Assembly (NCBI GenBank): GCA_910587195.1
Contig: CAJUKL010000019.1
Location: 1-37,492 of the forward strand
Direction: 5' to 3'
DNA from: an uncultured Clostridia bacterium
GTDB lineage: Bacteria; Bacillota; Clostridia; Lachnospirales; Anaerotignaceae
DNA length: 37,492 nt
A model generated the notes under the pieces. It ran no database searches. It saw only the letters and a list, made by a program, of their open reading frames with translations, and was not told the origin of the DNA. A program made the position numbers and the translations under genes. How positions within the stretch are numbered: the stretch's first letter is position 1; each line of letters begins with the position of its first letter. Below are positions 8,426 to 16,131 of the stretch, piece after piece.

Positions 8426-8465
8426 TTTAAATGCGCGTTTAGCCACTCCCCAAAATTTACTTTCA

Positions 8466-8494
8466 TTGCATGATAAAGTAAAATATGCTATACT
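8466..8494 (+). promoter_or_regulatory. Sigma-A promoter of rtcB
   Basis: TTGCAT (8466-8471), 17-base spacer, TATACT (8489-8494). The transcript would start near 8501, about 54 bases before the rtcB ATG, which has AGGAGA at 8545-8550. The same box pair is used by the rimP-nusA operon. Confidence 0.75.
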
Positions 8495-8554
8495 ATAGTT
8501 GTTACTCTATGAATTCCCACTTTATTAAAATATAATTTTTATTTAGGAGATATT

Positions 8555-9760
8555 ATGTTAGAATTAAAAGGAAAATATAATACAGCAAAAGTTTTTACAG
8601 ATGTCATAGATGAAACTTCCATTTCTCAAATTATTCTTTTATTAAATCAAGAATTTATTACAGGAAGTAAAATAAGACTTATGCCAGATGTACATGCAGG
8701 TTCTGGCTGCACAGTGGGAACAACAATGACAATTACCGATAAAGTTGTGCCAAATTTAGTAGGTGTAGATATTGGCTGTGGTATGGAAACGGTAAAACTC
8801 AAAGAAAAACATATCGAATTGCAGCAACTTGATAAATTAATTTATCAAAAAATTCCTTCTGGCTTTTCTATAAGAGAAAAACCACATCACTATTTAGAAA
8901 ACATCTATCTGGAAAAATTGTATTGTTATGACCATATCAATCCCGTCAGAGCAGAAAGAAGTTTAGGAACTTTAGGTGGTGGCAACCATTTTATTGAAGC
9001 AAACAAAGATAAACAAGGAAATATTTATCTTGTAATTCATTCTGGAAGCCGTCATCTTGGTTTGGAAGTGGCAAATTATTACCAAAAAGAAGGATATAAA
9101 GCATTAAATCATTGCTCCAAAAGTGATATTGATACTTTAATTACGACCTTAAAAGCACAAGGCAGACAAAAAGAAATTCAAAAAACAATCAAAGCACTAA
9201 AAAATACTAAAATAACTTCCATTCCAAAGCAGCTTGCTTATGTAACAGGAAATCTATTTTTACAATATGTGCATGATATGCAAATCATACAAGAATATGC
9301 ACAATGGAATCGCAAAGCAATGATGTATGAAATTATAAAAGGAATGAAACTTCATGTTGTAGAACAGTTTACTACGATACACAATTACATTGATACCGAA
9401 ACTATGATATTGCGAAAAGGAGCTGTTTCGGCAAAAAAAGGAGAAAAATTATTGATTCCCATTAATATGAGAGATGGTTCTCTTATTTGCGTGGGAAAGG
9501 GCAATGAGGACTGGAATCAATCTGCACCACATGGTGCAGGTCGTTTGATGAGTCGTTCTGCTGCAAAAAAATCTTTTACTGTTTCAGAATTTCAAAAACA
9601 AATGCAAGATGTTTATACAACTTCTGTTGGCAAAGATACATTAGATGAGTGTCCTATGGCATATAAAAATATGGAGGATATTATAAATAATATCGGCGAT
9701 ACAGTAGAAATTTTGGAAGTAATAAAGCCTATCTATAATTTTAAAGCAGGTGAAGAATAA
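8555..9760 (+). CDS. rtcB: RtcB RNA ligase (3'-phosphate / 5'-hydroxyl, GTP-dependent)
   Basis: RtcB joins RNA 3'-phosphate or 2',3'-cyclic phosphate ends to 5'-hydroxyl ends using GTP and manganese. This 401-residue protein has the family motifs in order: MPDVHAGSGCTVG (44-56), VGVDIGCGM (70-77, with metal ligands D72 and C75), LGGGNHFIEA, HSGSRHLG, and PHGAGRLMSR with H326 as the guanylylated histidine. The length is typical of bacterial RtcB. It stands alone on the plus strand with its own promoter and terminator; no archease gene is beside it. An RlaP-type nucleotidyltransferase and an HD protein lie 6.6 kb away on the other strand, which supports a role in repairing cleaved RNA. Confidence 0.95.
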   Translation: MLELKGKYNTAKVFTDVIDETSISQIILLLNQEFITGSKIRLMPDVHAGSGCTVGTTMTITDKVVPNLVGVDIGCGMETVKLKEKHIELQQLDKLIYQKIPSGFSIREKPHHYLENIYLEKLYCYDHINPVRAERSLGTLGGGNHFIEANKDKQGNIYLVIHSGSRHLGLEVANYYQKEGYKALNHCSKSDIDTLITTLKAQGRQKEIQKTIKALKNTKITSIPKQLAYVTGNLFLQYVHDMQIIQEYAQWNRKAMMYEIIKGMKLHVVEQFTTIHNYIDTETMILRKGAVSAKKGEKLLIPINMRDGSLICVGKGNEDWNQSAPHGAGRLMSRSAAKKSFTVSEFQKQMQDVYTTSVGKDTLDECPMAYKNMEDIINNIGDTVEILEVIKPIYNFKAGEE

Positions 9761-9766
9761 ATTTTT

Positions 9767-9797
9767 AAAAAGTCAACCATTGTGTTGGCTTTTTTTA
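9767..9797 (+). terminator. rtcB terminator
   Basis: Stem AAAAAGTCAAC (9767-9777) pairs with GTTGGCTTTTT (9784-9794), with one G-U pair, followed by a T run. It lies directly after the rtcB stop. Confidence 0.75.
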
Positions 9798-9832
9798 TCT
9801 ACAGTTATAAAAGTTCTTTCCTACCTTTCTTT

Positions 9833-9978
9833 CCCCAACTTTTTTGAAAAAAAGTTGGACAAAAAACTTTGCCTTTTACAAACGGAACAGATTTTAAATT
9901 TTGGTCGTTGGTGCTCCGTTGTCGTTTCACTAAAGCAACTACTCAAGTACATTTCAAGAAAGCGTAAAAAAGTTTATT
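9833..9978 (-). repeat. Hairpin-mosaic repeat, partial copy, minus orientation
   Basis: It holds a hairpin with arms CCAAC-T6 and A6-GTTGG (9835-9858), followed by the conserved linker (AAAACTTTG...CTCCGTTGTCG...CTAAAGCAACTACT) and the remains of the CAAGAAAGCG module. It follows the minus-strand transporter gene, beyond that gene's terminator. Confidence 0.75.
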
Positions 9979-9985
9979 AATAGAC

Positions 9986-10019
9986 TGAAGCCTTAAAAAA
10001 ATTAGTTTTTAAGGCTTCA
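9986..10019 (-). terminator. Terminator of the BASS transporter gene
   Basis: A 14-bp perfect stem, TGAAGCCTTAAAAA (9986-9999) with TTTTTAAGGCTTCA (10006-10019). It lies 17 bases past the transporter stop on the minus strand. Confidence 0.8.
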
Positions 10020-10036
10020 AAGTAAAAAAAGAAAGA

Positions 10037-11035
10037 TTAATTATTTTTTTCTTTTTCCATCCCCCGCTTCATCATATTGGCAACAATCGCACCTGATATA
10101 TTATGCCATGCACTAAAAATGGCACCTGGTACTGTTGCTAAGGCAAGAGAGGGAAAACAAGAGGCTGCCAATGTGGACGCCATACCAGAATTTTGCATAC
10201 CAATTTCAATAGCAATTGCATTTCTTTTTTTCGGTGGCATTTTAATCAGCTTGCCAATTAGAAAACCTAGTCCATAACCGCAGCAATTATGTAGAACAAC
10301 AACTAAAATAATCATAGCACCATTTACAAACAATTTTGCACTATTGGCATCAATCACAAAACCAATAATCAAACAAATAGCTGTACAGGAAATAAGAGGT
10401 AAAATAGATGTAATTTTTTGTGCAAAATCGCCCCAAAAATGATTTACAATTAAGCCAAGTGCAATTGGAACAATAACAATTTTTATAATATCAATAAACA
10501 TTCCAACTGCATCCACCTGAATTGCTGCACTTGCACTTGTACTTGCATAAAGACCAACATAAAAAGTTGTTAAAAGTGGTGTCATAATGGGAGCTAAAAT
10601 TGTAGAAACACCTGTCATTCCTACCGATAATGCAACATCTCCGCCTGCCATGAATGTCATAACATTAGAAGATGTACCACCCGGACAACAGCCAACTAAA
10701 ATAACACCTACTGCTAGTTCTGGTGGCAATTTAAAAATCCAGCTAATTGCAAAGCCCAATAGTGGCATAATTAAAAATTGTGCAATTTCTCCTAAAATAA
10801 TATCTTTGGGTTGTGTAAAAACGATTTTAAAATCAGAAAGTTTTAGTGTTAATCCCATACCACACATAACAATCATAAGCAAATGATTGACATTAATAAT
10901 TCCACCTAAAACGGCTGGGTTTGCAATCCAGCTTGTAAAACTGTTGTCTACAATATATGCAACAATTGTTACAACAATAGCAATCGCTGCCATATATTGA
11001 TTTACAAATTGTGCTAATTTTTTTAATGTATGCAT
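10037..11035 (-). CDS. Bile acid:sodium symporter (BASS) family transporter
   Basis: This 332-residue integral membrane protein has about ten hydrophobic segments. It carries two motifs of the BASS/SBF family: GCCPGGTSSNVMTFMAGGDV (about 113-132) in the first half and EIGMQNSGMA (about 277-286) in the second, which form the crossing helices and sodium sites in family members of known structure. Substrates in this family include bile acids, pantoate and other organic anions; the sequence does not choose between them. The gene is monocistronic with a terminator 17 bp downstream. The start is preceded by AAGGGGCG. A passive organic-anion carrier is a safe call, and bile-acid uptake should not be assumed. 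Confidence 0.88.
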   Translation of the reverse strand: MHTLKKLAQFVNQYMAAIAIVVTIVAYIVDNSFTSWIANPAVLGGIINVNHLLMIVMCGMGLTLKLSDFKIVFTQPKDIILGEIAQFLIMPLLGFAISWIFKLPPELAVGVILVGCCPGGTSSNVMTFMAGGDVALSVGMTGVSTILAPIMTPLLTTFYVGLYASTSASAAIQVDAVGMFIDIIKIVIVPIALGLIVNHFWGDFAQKITSILPLISCTAICLIIGFVIDANSAKLFVNGAMIILVVVLHNCCGYGLGFLIGKLIKMPPKKRNAIAIEIGMQNSGMASTLAASCFPSLALATVPGAIFSAWHNISGAIVANMMKRGMEKEKNN

Positions 11036-11096
11036 ATTTTTCGCCCCTTTTTATAGTTTGTTTCTATAGGAATTGTTTTTTTAAATTTGATAAAAA

Positions 11097-11561
11097 TCAG
11101 AAGTTCTTGGGGAAACTTTTTTCACTTGTGAAAAGTTTCCCCAGGTCTACGCTTTCGCTCCGGTCGGTACAGAACAAGCGTCCACTGGACGCTTTGCACC
11201 CTCAAACACCTACCAGCTTTTTGAAAAAAGCTTGACCAAAAACTTTACCTTTTGTACACAGAACAGAGCAAAAATTTTAACCTTTGGTATTCCGTTGTCG
11301 TTCCACTAAAGCAATTATTCCACTCCCGTACACAGCAGCGAAACGAAGTTTCGCACAAAGTTCTTTGCTAAGCTTTCTTTCAAGAAAGCGTGAAAAAAGC
11401 TTGACCAAAAACTTTACCTTTTGCACACAGAACAGAGCAAAAATTTTAACCTTTGGTATTCCGTTGTCGTTCCACTACAACAGCCACTCAACTCCAACAC
11501 ACGGCAGCAAAACGAAGTTTTGCACAAAAGTTCTTTGCTTACTTTCTTTCAAGAAAGTAAG
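11097..11561 (-). repeat. Hairpin-mosaic repeat, two tandem units, minus orientation
   Basis: Read on the minus strand, the block begins at the ilvD stop codon with hairpin ACTTTCTTGAAAGAAAGT, then GCAAAAC-loop-GTTTTGC (11507-11523). Two units follow about 169 bp apart (GCTTGACCAAAAACTTTACC at 11230 and 11399), each with the AGAACAGAGC...CCGTTGTCGTTCCACTA linker. A GCGAAAC-GAA-GTTTCGC hairpin is at 11338-11354, AAGCGTCC-ACT-GGACGCTT at 11176-11194, and a long TGGGGAAAC/GTTTCCCCA hairpin at 11108-11143. No gene is supported in 11036-11561; this repeat fills it. Confidence 0.85.
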
Positions 11562-13226
11562 TTATTCTAGGACTGCGCCACGTGCTGCACTTGTTACCAA
11601 TTTTCTATAACGTGCTGCATATCCTTTGACTTCTTTTTCTGGACATACCCATTTTGCTTTTCTTGCTTGAAGGGTTGCCTCATCTACAAGAAGCTGTATT
11701 TTACAGTTTTGAATATCAATTTCTATCATATCACCATCTTCTACAAGGGCAATGGTACCACCTTGTGCTGCTTCCGGACAAACGTGTCCAATGGCTGCGC
11801 CTCTTGTTGCACCGGAAAAACGTCCATCTGTAATAAGGGCAACACTTTCTCCCAATCCTCTACCACAAATTGCAGAAGTAGGATTTAACATTTCTCTCAT
11901 CCCTGGCCCGCCTTTTGGCCCTTCATATCGAATGACTACAACATCACCTGGAACAATTTTTCCTCCATTAATCGCTTCAATCGCTTGTTCTTCACTGTCA
12001 AATACTCTTGCTGGTCCTTTGTGTTGCATCATTTCAGGTGCAACAGCAGAACGTTTTACAACACAACCTTCTGTTGCAAGATTTCCTTTTAAAACAGCAA
12101 TTCCGCCATCTGGAGAATAAGGGTTTTCAATCGGACGAATAATTTCAGTATTTTTATTACGAACACCTTCTAAATTTTCCGCCATTGTTTTGCCTGTACA
12201 GGTCATGACAGAAGTATCTAATAAGTTTTTCTTTGTTAATTCTTTCATAACCGCATAAACACCGCCAGCACGTTCCAAATCTTCCATATAAGTAGAACCG
12301 GCAGGCGCAAGATGGCATAAATTAGGTGTTTTTGATGAAATTTTATTTGATTTCTCTAAATTCAATGTAATACCACATTCATGCGCAATGGCAGGTAAAT
12401 GTAACATTGTGTTTGTAGAACAGCCTAATGCCATGTCAACCGTTTCTGCATTATCAAACGCAGCTTCTGTCATAATATCTCTTGGGCAGATGTTCTTTTT
12501 TACTAATTCCATAATTTGCATTCCTGCATGTTTTGCAAGACGTAAGCGGGCAGACATAACTGCAGGAATAGTACCATTTCCACTTAAACCCATGCCGATT
12601 GCTTCTGTTAAGCAGTTCATAGAGTTTGCAGTATACATACCAGAACAGGAGCCGCAAGTTGGGCATGCATTATTTTCATAATCTTCTACCCCTTTTTCAT
12701 CTAATTTTCCGCCATGATAAGCACCAACTGCTTCAAACATATGAGAAAGACAAGTACGGTCGCCATTGTCTAAATGTCCGGCAAGCATAGGCCCTCCAGA
12801 GCAAAAAATAGTTGGAATATTGACTCTTGCAGCTGCCATCAAAAGCCCAGGAACATTTTTGTCGCAGTTGGGAATCATGACTAAACCATCAAATTGGTGT
12901 GCAATCGCCATAGCTTCTGTAGAATCTGCAATTAAGTCACGTGTCACTAAAGAATATTTCATGCCAACATGCCCCATTGCAATACCATCGCAAACTGCAA
13001 TGGCAGGAAATTCGATAGGGGTACCGCCTGCTGCACGTACACCTGCTTTGACAGCTTCTGCAATTTTATCTAAATTCATATGACCTGGCACAATTTCATT
13101 ATAAGAACATACCACACCAATCAAAGGTTTTTCTAGTTCTTCTTTTGTAAAGCCTGCTGCATAAAACAAAGACCGATTTGGTGCTCTGTCGATTCCTTTT
13201 GTTACATTATAGCTTTTTTCTTTCAT
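11562..13226 (-). CDS. ilvD: Dihydroxy-acid dehydratase (IlvD)
   Basis: IlvD converts 2,3-dihydroxy-isovalerate and its homologue to the 2-keto acids of valine and isoleucine synthesis, using an iron-sulfur cluster. The 554-residue protein shows CDKNVPGLLMAAARV (about 121-135) and CPTCGSCSGMYTANSMNC (about 190-207), which supply cluster cysteines, and the C-terminal DGRFSGATRGAAIGHV motif. The length fits the Clostridia form. No other ilv genes are near. It is divergent from a FadR-type regulator, whose usual targets include sugar-acid genes, so a sugar-acid dehydratase of the same superfamily is a weaker alternative. The last codons (VLE-stop) abut the repeat, which supplies the TAA. Confidence 0.92.
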   Translation of the reverse strand: MKEKSYNVTKGIDRAPNRSLFYAAGFTKEELEKPLIGVVCSYNEIVPGHMNLDKIAEAVKAGVRAAGGTPIEFPAIAVCDGIAMGHVGMKYSLVTRDLIADSTEAMAIAHQFDGLVMIPNCDKNVPGLLMAAARVNIPTIFCSGGPMLAGHLDNGDRTCLSHMFEAVGAYHGGKLDEKGVEDYENNACPTCGSCSGMYTANSMNCLTEAIGMGLSGNGTIPAVMSARLRLAKHAGMQIMELVKKNICPRDIMTEAAFDNAETVDMALGCSTNTMLHLPAIAHECGITLNLEKSNKISSKTPNLCHLAPAGSTYMEDLERAGGVYAVMKELTKKNLLDTSVMTCTGKTMAENLEGVRNKNTEIIRPIENPYSPDGGIAVLKGNLATEGCVVKRSAVAPEMMQHKGPARVFDSEEQAIEAINGGKIVPGDVVVIRYEGPKGGPGMREMLNPTSAICGRGLGESVALITDGRFSGATRGAAIGHVCPEAAQGGTIALVEDGDMIEIDIQNCKIQLLVDEATLQARKAKWVCPEKEVKGYAARYRKLVTSAARGAVLE

Positions 13227-13285
13227 GCTTTTTTCCTCCTCTATAATATTATAATGTCTGTTTAATTGTCTACTTGTATGATGTC

Positions 13286-13314
13286 ATTTTACCCATAAAT
13301 TTGTAATATGTCAA
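13286..13314 (-). promoter_or_regulatory. Sigma-A promoter of ilvD
   Basis: On the minus strand TTGACA (13309-13314), 17-base spacer, TAAAAT (13286-13291). TTGTATGAT lies at about 13274-13282, by the expected transcription start, and could be part of an operator for the adjacent regulator; it is not a full palindrome. Confidence 0.75.
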
Positions 13315-13366
13315 TATTAATATTTAATAAAATAAAACGATTTCTTTTTGTATTCTTTGCTAAAGT

Positions 13367-13395
13367 TTGACTTTTTATCTTTTTTTTACTATAAT
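13367..13395 (+). promoter_or_regulatory. Sigma-A promoter of the FadR-type regulator
   Basis: TTGACT (13367-13372), 17-base spacer, TATAAT (13390-13395). Start of transcription would be near 13402, about 30 bases before the GGGGAG ribosome site. Confidence 0.75.
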
Positions 13396-13444
13396 AATGC
13401 TAGAAAAGAGATAGAAAGTTTTATGATAGAAAGGGGAGATAAAT

Positions 13445-14146
13445 ATAAGAATCCATGCAAAAAGTTTGTCCCAACAAACGGCTGACAAAATTTATGAAAT
13501 GATTGTAAAAAAACATAGTTATCAACCTGGAGAAAAACTCCCCAATGAACTCATACTCTCTGAAAAATTAGGAATTAGTAGAACAACATTACGGGAAGCA
13601 ATTCGTATGCTTACTTTGCAAGGTGTTTTAGAAGTGCATCGTGGAAAGGGAACTTTTGTAACTACAGAAGAAAAGATTATTGGAAATTTTGGATTCGATA
13701 ATTTTGACAGGATTCGTATTAAATTAAAAGATTTATATGAAATGCGTTTACTTTTTGAGCCAAGAGTAGCAGCTCTTGCTTGTCGTCGTGCAACAAAAGA
13801 AGAAATAGAAGCAATTTGTCATCAGGGAAATGTGGTTGCACAATTGATTACACAAGGCAAAGACCGCATTGAAGCAGACCAAGAATTTCACCGCCTCATT
13901 ATTGCAGCAGCACACAATGACTTTTTAAATCATCTCCTTCCCCTTATCAATCGTGCCGTAAGTGAATCCATTTTTATTGATTCCAGCAAAGGGCTTTTAG
14001 AACAGAACACTGTGCAAGACCATGCTTTAATTATGGAATTTTTGCAAAAACGAGATGAACAAGGCACTAAAAATGCAATGGAAATTCATATCCATCATGC
14101 TATTCATACTCTTAGTTTAAATAAGGAAACAGAAGCTATTTTTTAA
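13445..14146 (+). CDS. FadR-family (GntR-type) transcriptional regulator, with a probable non-AUG start
   Basis: The protein has an N-terminal winged helix-turn-helix (KIYEMI...PGEKLPNE..LSEKLGISRTTLREAIRMLTLQGVLEVHRGKGTFV) and a C-terminal FCD ligand domain with likely metal-site residues (ADQEFHRLI, and H residues in AMEIHIHHAIH). It is probably a repressor of ilvD or of itself. The start is uncertain: a TTG at 13466 opens a 226-residue frame but has no ribosome site close by. The strong AAAGGGGAG at 13430-13438 sits six bases ahead of an in-frame ATA at 13445, which would add IRIHAKS before the SQQTADK segment, an extension that suits FadR proteins. The frame is open back to a TAG at 13427. 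I set the start at 13445; an ATC at 13451 or the TTG are alternatives. Confidence 0.8.
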   Translation: MRIHAKSLSQQTADKIYEMIVKKHSYQPGEKLPNELILSEKLGISRTTLREAIRMLTLQGVLEVHRGKGTFVTTEEKIIGNFGFDNFDRIRIKLKDLYEMRLLFEPRVAALACRRATKEEIEAICHQGNVVAQLITQGKDRIEADQEFHRLIIAAAHNDFLNHLLPLINRAVSESIFIDSSKGLLEQNTVQDHALIMEFLQKRDEQGTKNAMEIHIHHAIHTLSLNKETEAIF

Positions 14147-14150
14147 AAAA

Positions 14151-14182
14151 ATGCTTGAAGATATTGGTATATCTTCAAGCAT
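14151..14182. terminator. Shared bidirectional terminator between the regulator and the isochorismatase-like gene
   Basis: Perfect 14-bp stem ATGCTTGAAGATAT (14151-14164), loop TGGT, complement (14169-14182). A runs on the left and T-rich bases on the right serve both converging genes. Confidence 0.85.
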
Positions 14183-14186
14183 TTTC

Positions 14187-14738
14187 TTACTTAATAATGT
14201 TTAATATTTGTTTAAAGACTGGTGTTCCAGCAACTCTCACCAATTCAAATAAAATTGCTTCATAGGTACTAATTAAAATTCCTTCCTGCATTGCTCTTTT
14301 GACAGCACCATCTTTGTTCATTTGGGTACGGGAACCAATACAGTCCTCCAATAATACAACTTGATAACCGGCATTTTGCAAGTCGATTGCTGTTTGTAGT
14401 ACACAGATATGTGCTTCAGCACCACATATCAAAATATTTTTTTTGTTGAGAGAAGTAATAACTTTTTTAATTTCCTCATTTTCATAAGCACTAAAGGTAA
14501 TTTTATCATATGCCTTTGTTTTTTCAGGCATATGTAATGCCTCTTGCAATATTGGTACTGTTTCGCCCAATCCTTTTTTATAATGCTCTGTTACAATGCA
14601 TGGAATTTCCAAGGCTAATAAACCAGCCGAAAGTTTTTTTGTGTTTTCTAAAAGTTCTTGTTCATTTAAAATGCTAGGAATCAGTTTTTGTTGGTCATCA
14701 ATAATGATACACATGGTATTTTCTCTTGTAATTCTCAT
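14187..14738 (-). CDS. Isochorismatase-family cysteine hydrolase
   Basis: This 183-residue cytoplasmic protein has the Asp-Lys-Cys catalytic triad of the isochorismatase-like hydrolases: D15 in IIIDDQQK, K79 in YDKITFSA, and C112 in CGAEAHICVL, followed by AIDLQNAGYQVVLLEDCIGSR. Family members hydrolyse amides such as nicotinamide, N-carbamoyl compounds or ureidoacrylate, or cleave isochorismate. The sequence fits the small YcaC-like subgroup better than the larger nicotinamidases, but the substrate is not evident. The start has AAGGAG eight bases upstream. It converges on the FadR-type gene and shares its terminator. A TATACT box lies near 14770 but with a poor -35. Confidence 0.85.
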   Translation of the reverse strand: MRITRENTMCIIIDDQQKLIPSILNEQELLENTKKLSAGLLALEIPCIVTEHYKKGLGETVPILQEALHMPEKTKAYDKITFSAYENEEIKKVITSLNKKNILICGAEAHICVLQTAIDLQNAGYQVVLLEDCIGSRTQMNKDGAVKRAMQEGILISTYEAILFELVRVAGTPVFKQILNIIK

Positions 14739-14878
14739 AAAAATTCTCCTTATTTTATATTTTTATTAGTATAACAGATTTTACCAGCCTTTGAAAAGAA
14801 AAAATGTTAATATATTTTGTTTTTTGGGTCATACTACTTGTGTAACAAATTTTTATTTTTTTTAGGAGGATTATCATT

Positions 14879-15040
14879 ATGACAACTGCAAACGAATGTA
14901 TTAGATGTACTGTACAAAACTGTAAACATCACTGTGGCTCCAAAGATTACTGCTCTTTAAAGAGTATTCAAATTGGCACCCATGAAGCAAATCCTACTAT
15001 GGACCAATGTACTGACTGTCAATCTTTTGTATTGAAATAA
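14879..15040 (+). CDS. DUF1540-type cysteine-rich mini-protein (53 aa)
   Basis: The reading frame ATG...TAA encodes 53 residues starting MTTANECIRCTVQNCKHHC, with cysteines at 7, 10, 15, 19, 25, 44 and 47. The spacing CxxCxVxNCxxxC...C...CxxC and the ending CQSFVLK match the DUF1540 domain, common in Clostridia and probably metal-binding; function unknown. A perfect AGGAGGA lies eight bases upstream of the ATG and a terminator follows at 15051. The upstream CATACTA (14830-14836) resembles the -10 of the spore sigma factors F and G, but I see no good matching -35, so sporulation control is only a guess. Confidence 0.85.
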   Translation: MTTANECIRCTVQNCKHHCGSKDYCSLKSIQIGTHEANPTMDQCTDCQSFVLK

Positions 15041-15050
15041 TTTTATTTGC

Positions 15051-15091
15051 AAAAATCCTTTCTTACCTTCTTTGTGTACGAAAGGATTTTT
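15051..15091 (+). terminator. Terminator of the DUF1540 gene
   Basis: AAAAATCCTTTC (15051-15062) pairs perfectly with GAAAGGATTTTT (15080-15091) across a 17-base loop and is followed by GTTTTT. Confidence 0.75.
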
Positions 15092-15164
15092 GTTTTTAGA
15101 AAAAATAATGATATTTGTATAGGGTAACTGCATAAAAATTTTTGGAAAAAAATTATGTTATTTG

Positions 15165-15645
15165 CTACGCCACAAGCCCATTCTTTTCCTTTGCCACTCC
15201 ACCACTCTGCAAATGGTTCTGCTATGATTTTATCCCATGCAATACTCATTTTTCCAGATAAGTCAGCAGTTTTCCATTCTTTACTACCCTTAAATTCTTT
15301 TACTGTACTTTCTATTTTTTCTATTCTATATTGAAACTTTTCTGCTGCTTTGGTAAGTTTTTGTCCAAAAGAAAGCGTTAAATCTTTACTCCACTGCAAA
15401 AACTTTCTAGCACTTGGCTGGAATTTATCCATAAAATCAAGCTGTACACTTTCCACTGTACTCTGCAATGCTTTGACATCACCATAAATATTGTCATTCA
15501 TGATATTTGCCATTTCTTCTAATGCACCACTTGAATTTGCAACTTTATTTTTTAATTCGTCATATTCTTCGCTCACACCAGATAGCATTTTTTGCAAATC
15601 ACTTAATCTTGTTTTTCCACCGATTGTACTATAATGTAAAATCCT
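15165..15645 (-). pseudogene. Fragment of a phage tail tape-measure protein
   Basis: The minus-strand frame reads through STIGGKTRLSDLQKMLSGV, SGALEEMANIMNDNIYGDVK, then a helical stretch and AEPFAEWWSGKGKEWA, which is the style of a segment from a phage tape-measure protein. There is no proper start: the frame opens at a TTG and stays open into the junction near 15645. After about 15165 the frame continues only into unrelated low-complexity sequence and the DUF1540 terminator. Intact tape-measure proteins are several hundred to over a thousand residues, so this is a small internal relic. It lies head to head with an integrase relic, so the two mark a decayed prophage. Confidence 0.65.
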
Positions 15646-15649
15646 ATTA

Positions 15650-15968
15650 TATTGTGGTGCAATCCATTTTTAAATTTGCCTGTAAAATGGGTTTTTTGGA
15701 GCAGAATCCAGCCACTTCTACAAACTTGGATTTTCCAAAATCTCCACCCGCACATACGGAAATATTAGATGAAAAAGGCGTGAAACATCTTTTAGAATAT
15801 CTGGAAAAGGAGCCGTTAATGTGGAAAGTTTTAATTCATCTGGCTTTGTGCACGAACAGATATGTTCATGCTTTGCTTGATGCTGATATTGTAGCAGTCG
15901 ATACACTGGAACAAAAGCTAAATTTTATGGAAGTGGGACAAAAAAAGGATAAAAAAATAAAGTTGTAG
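15650..15968 (+). pseudogene. Tyrosine recombinase (phage integrase) relic with internal deletion
   Basis: The frame encodes SIFKFACKMGFLEQNPA, then HTEILDEKGVKHLLEYLEKE and PLMWKVLIHLALCT, which match the end of the core-binding domain and the start of the catalytic domain of phage integrases. Directly after LALCT it jumps to NRYVHALLDADIVAVDTLEQ, which looks like the C-terminal tail containing the catalytic Tyr. The section that should hold Arg...His-x-x-Arg (about 130 residues) is missing, so the protein cannot be active. The N-terminal arm-binding region is lost at the junction with the tape-measure relic. The TAG stop (15966-15968) lies in the first arm of a repeat hairpin. Confidence 0.7.
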
Positions 15969-16098
15969 GGCAAAGCCCTACGGTCTTTTTACGCTTGCAA
16001 ACGTGTTTTTGAAGGGGTGTAAAACGTCCACTGGACGTTTGTTCTGCAATGACGGGAATGAAATGGAAATCAGAGCTCTCAAGGTTTTTTAACAAACT
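15959..16098 (+). repeat. Hairpin-mosaic repeat, partial copy, plus orientation
   Basis: It contains GTAGGGC-AAA-GCCCTAC (15965-15981), the linker GGTCTTTTTACGCTTGCAAACGTG, and AAACGTCC-ACT-GGACGTTT (16022-16040), then an isolated AGAGCTCTCAAGG segment. The last hairpin has A-T at the third pair where the copy at 11176-11194 has G-C. Confidence 0.75.
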
Positions 16099-16124
16099 GA
16101 GATGGAGGTTTTTACCTCCATCTC
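16099..16124 (-). terminator. glyA terminator
   Basis: Stem GAGATGGAGGT (16099-16109), loop TTTT, ACCTCCATCTC (16114-16124). It sits seven bases beyond the glyA stop on the minus strand. Confidence 0.85.
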
Positions 16125-16131
16125 TATTTTT

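Noticed and set aside
8210..8446. Minus-strand open frame of 78 codons upstream of rtcB
   Set aside because: It runs through the kinase promoter and the repeat hairpins, its codons follow the repeat sequence, and it has no ribosome site.
11284..11610. Plus-strand open frame across the repeat downstream of ilvD
   Set aside because: It is a translation of the repeat; related frames appear in other copies and each ends at module edges. It also runs into the 3' end of ilvD.
11752..12681. Long plus-strand frames opposite ilvD
   Set aside because: They are antisense to a conserved enzyme with full family motifs, and have no ribosome sites.
13227..13320. T-box or branched-chain leader peptide for ilvD
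   Set aside because: The sequence from promoter to start is about 50 bases, with no T-box motif and no Leu/Val/Ile-rich small frame.
15043..15165. Last 40 codons of the minus-strand frame that holds the tape-measure fragment
   Set aside because: They read through the DUF1540 terminator and give a hydrophobic/lysine string unlike a tape-measure protein, so they are excluded from the relic.
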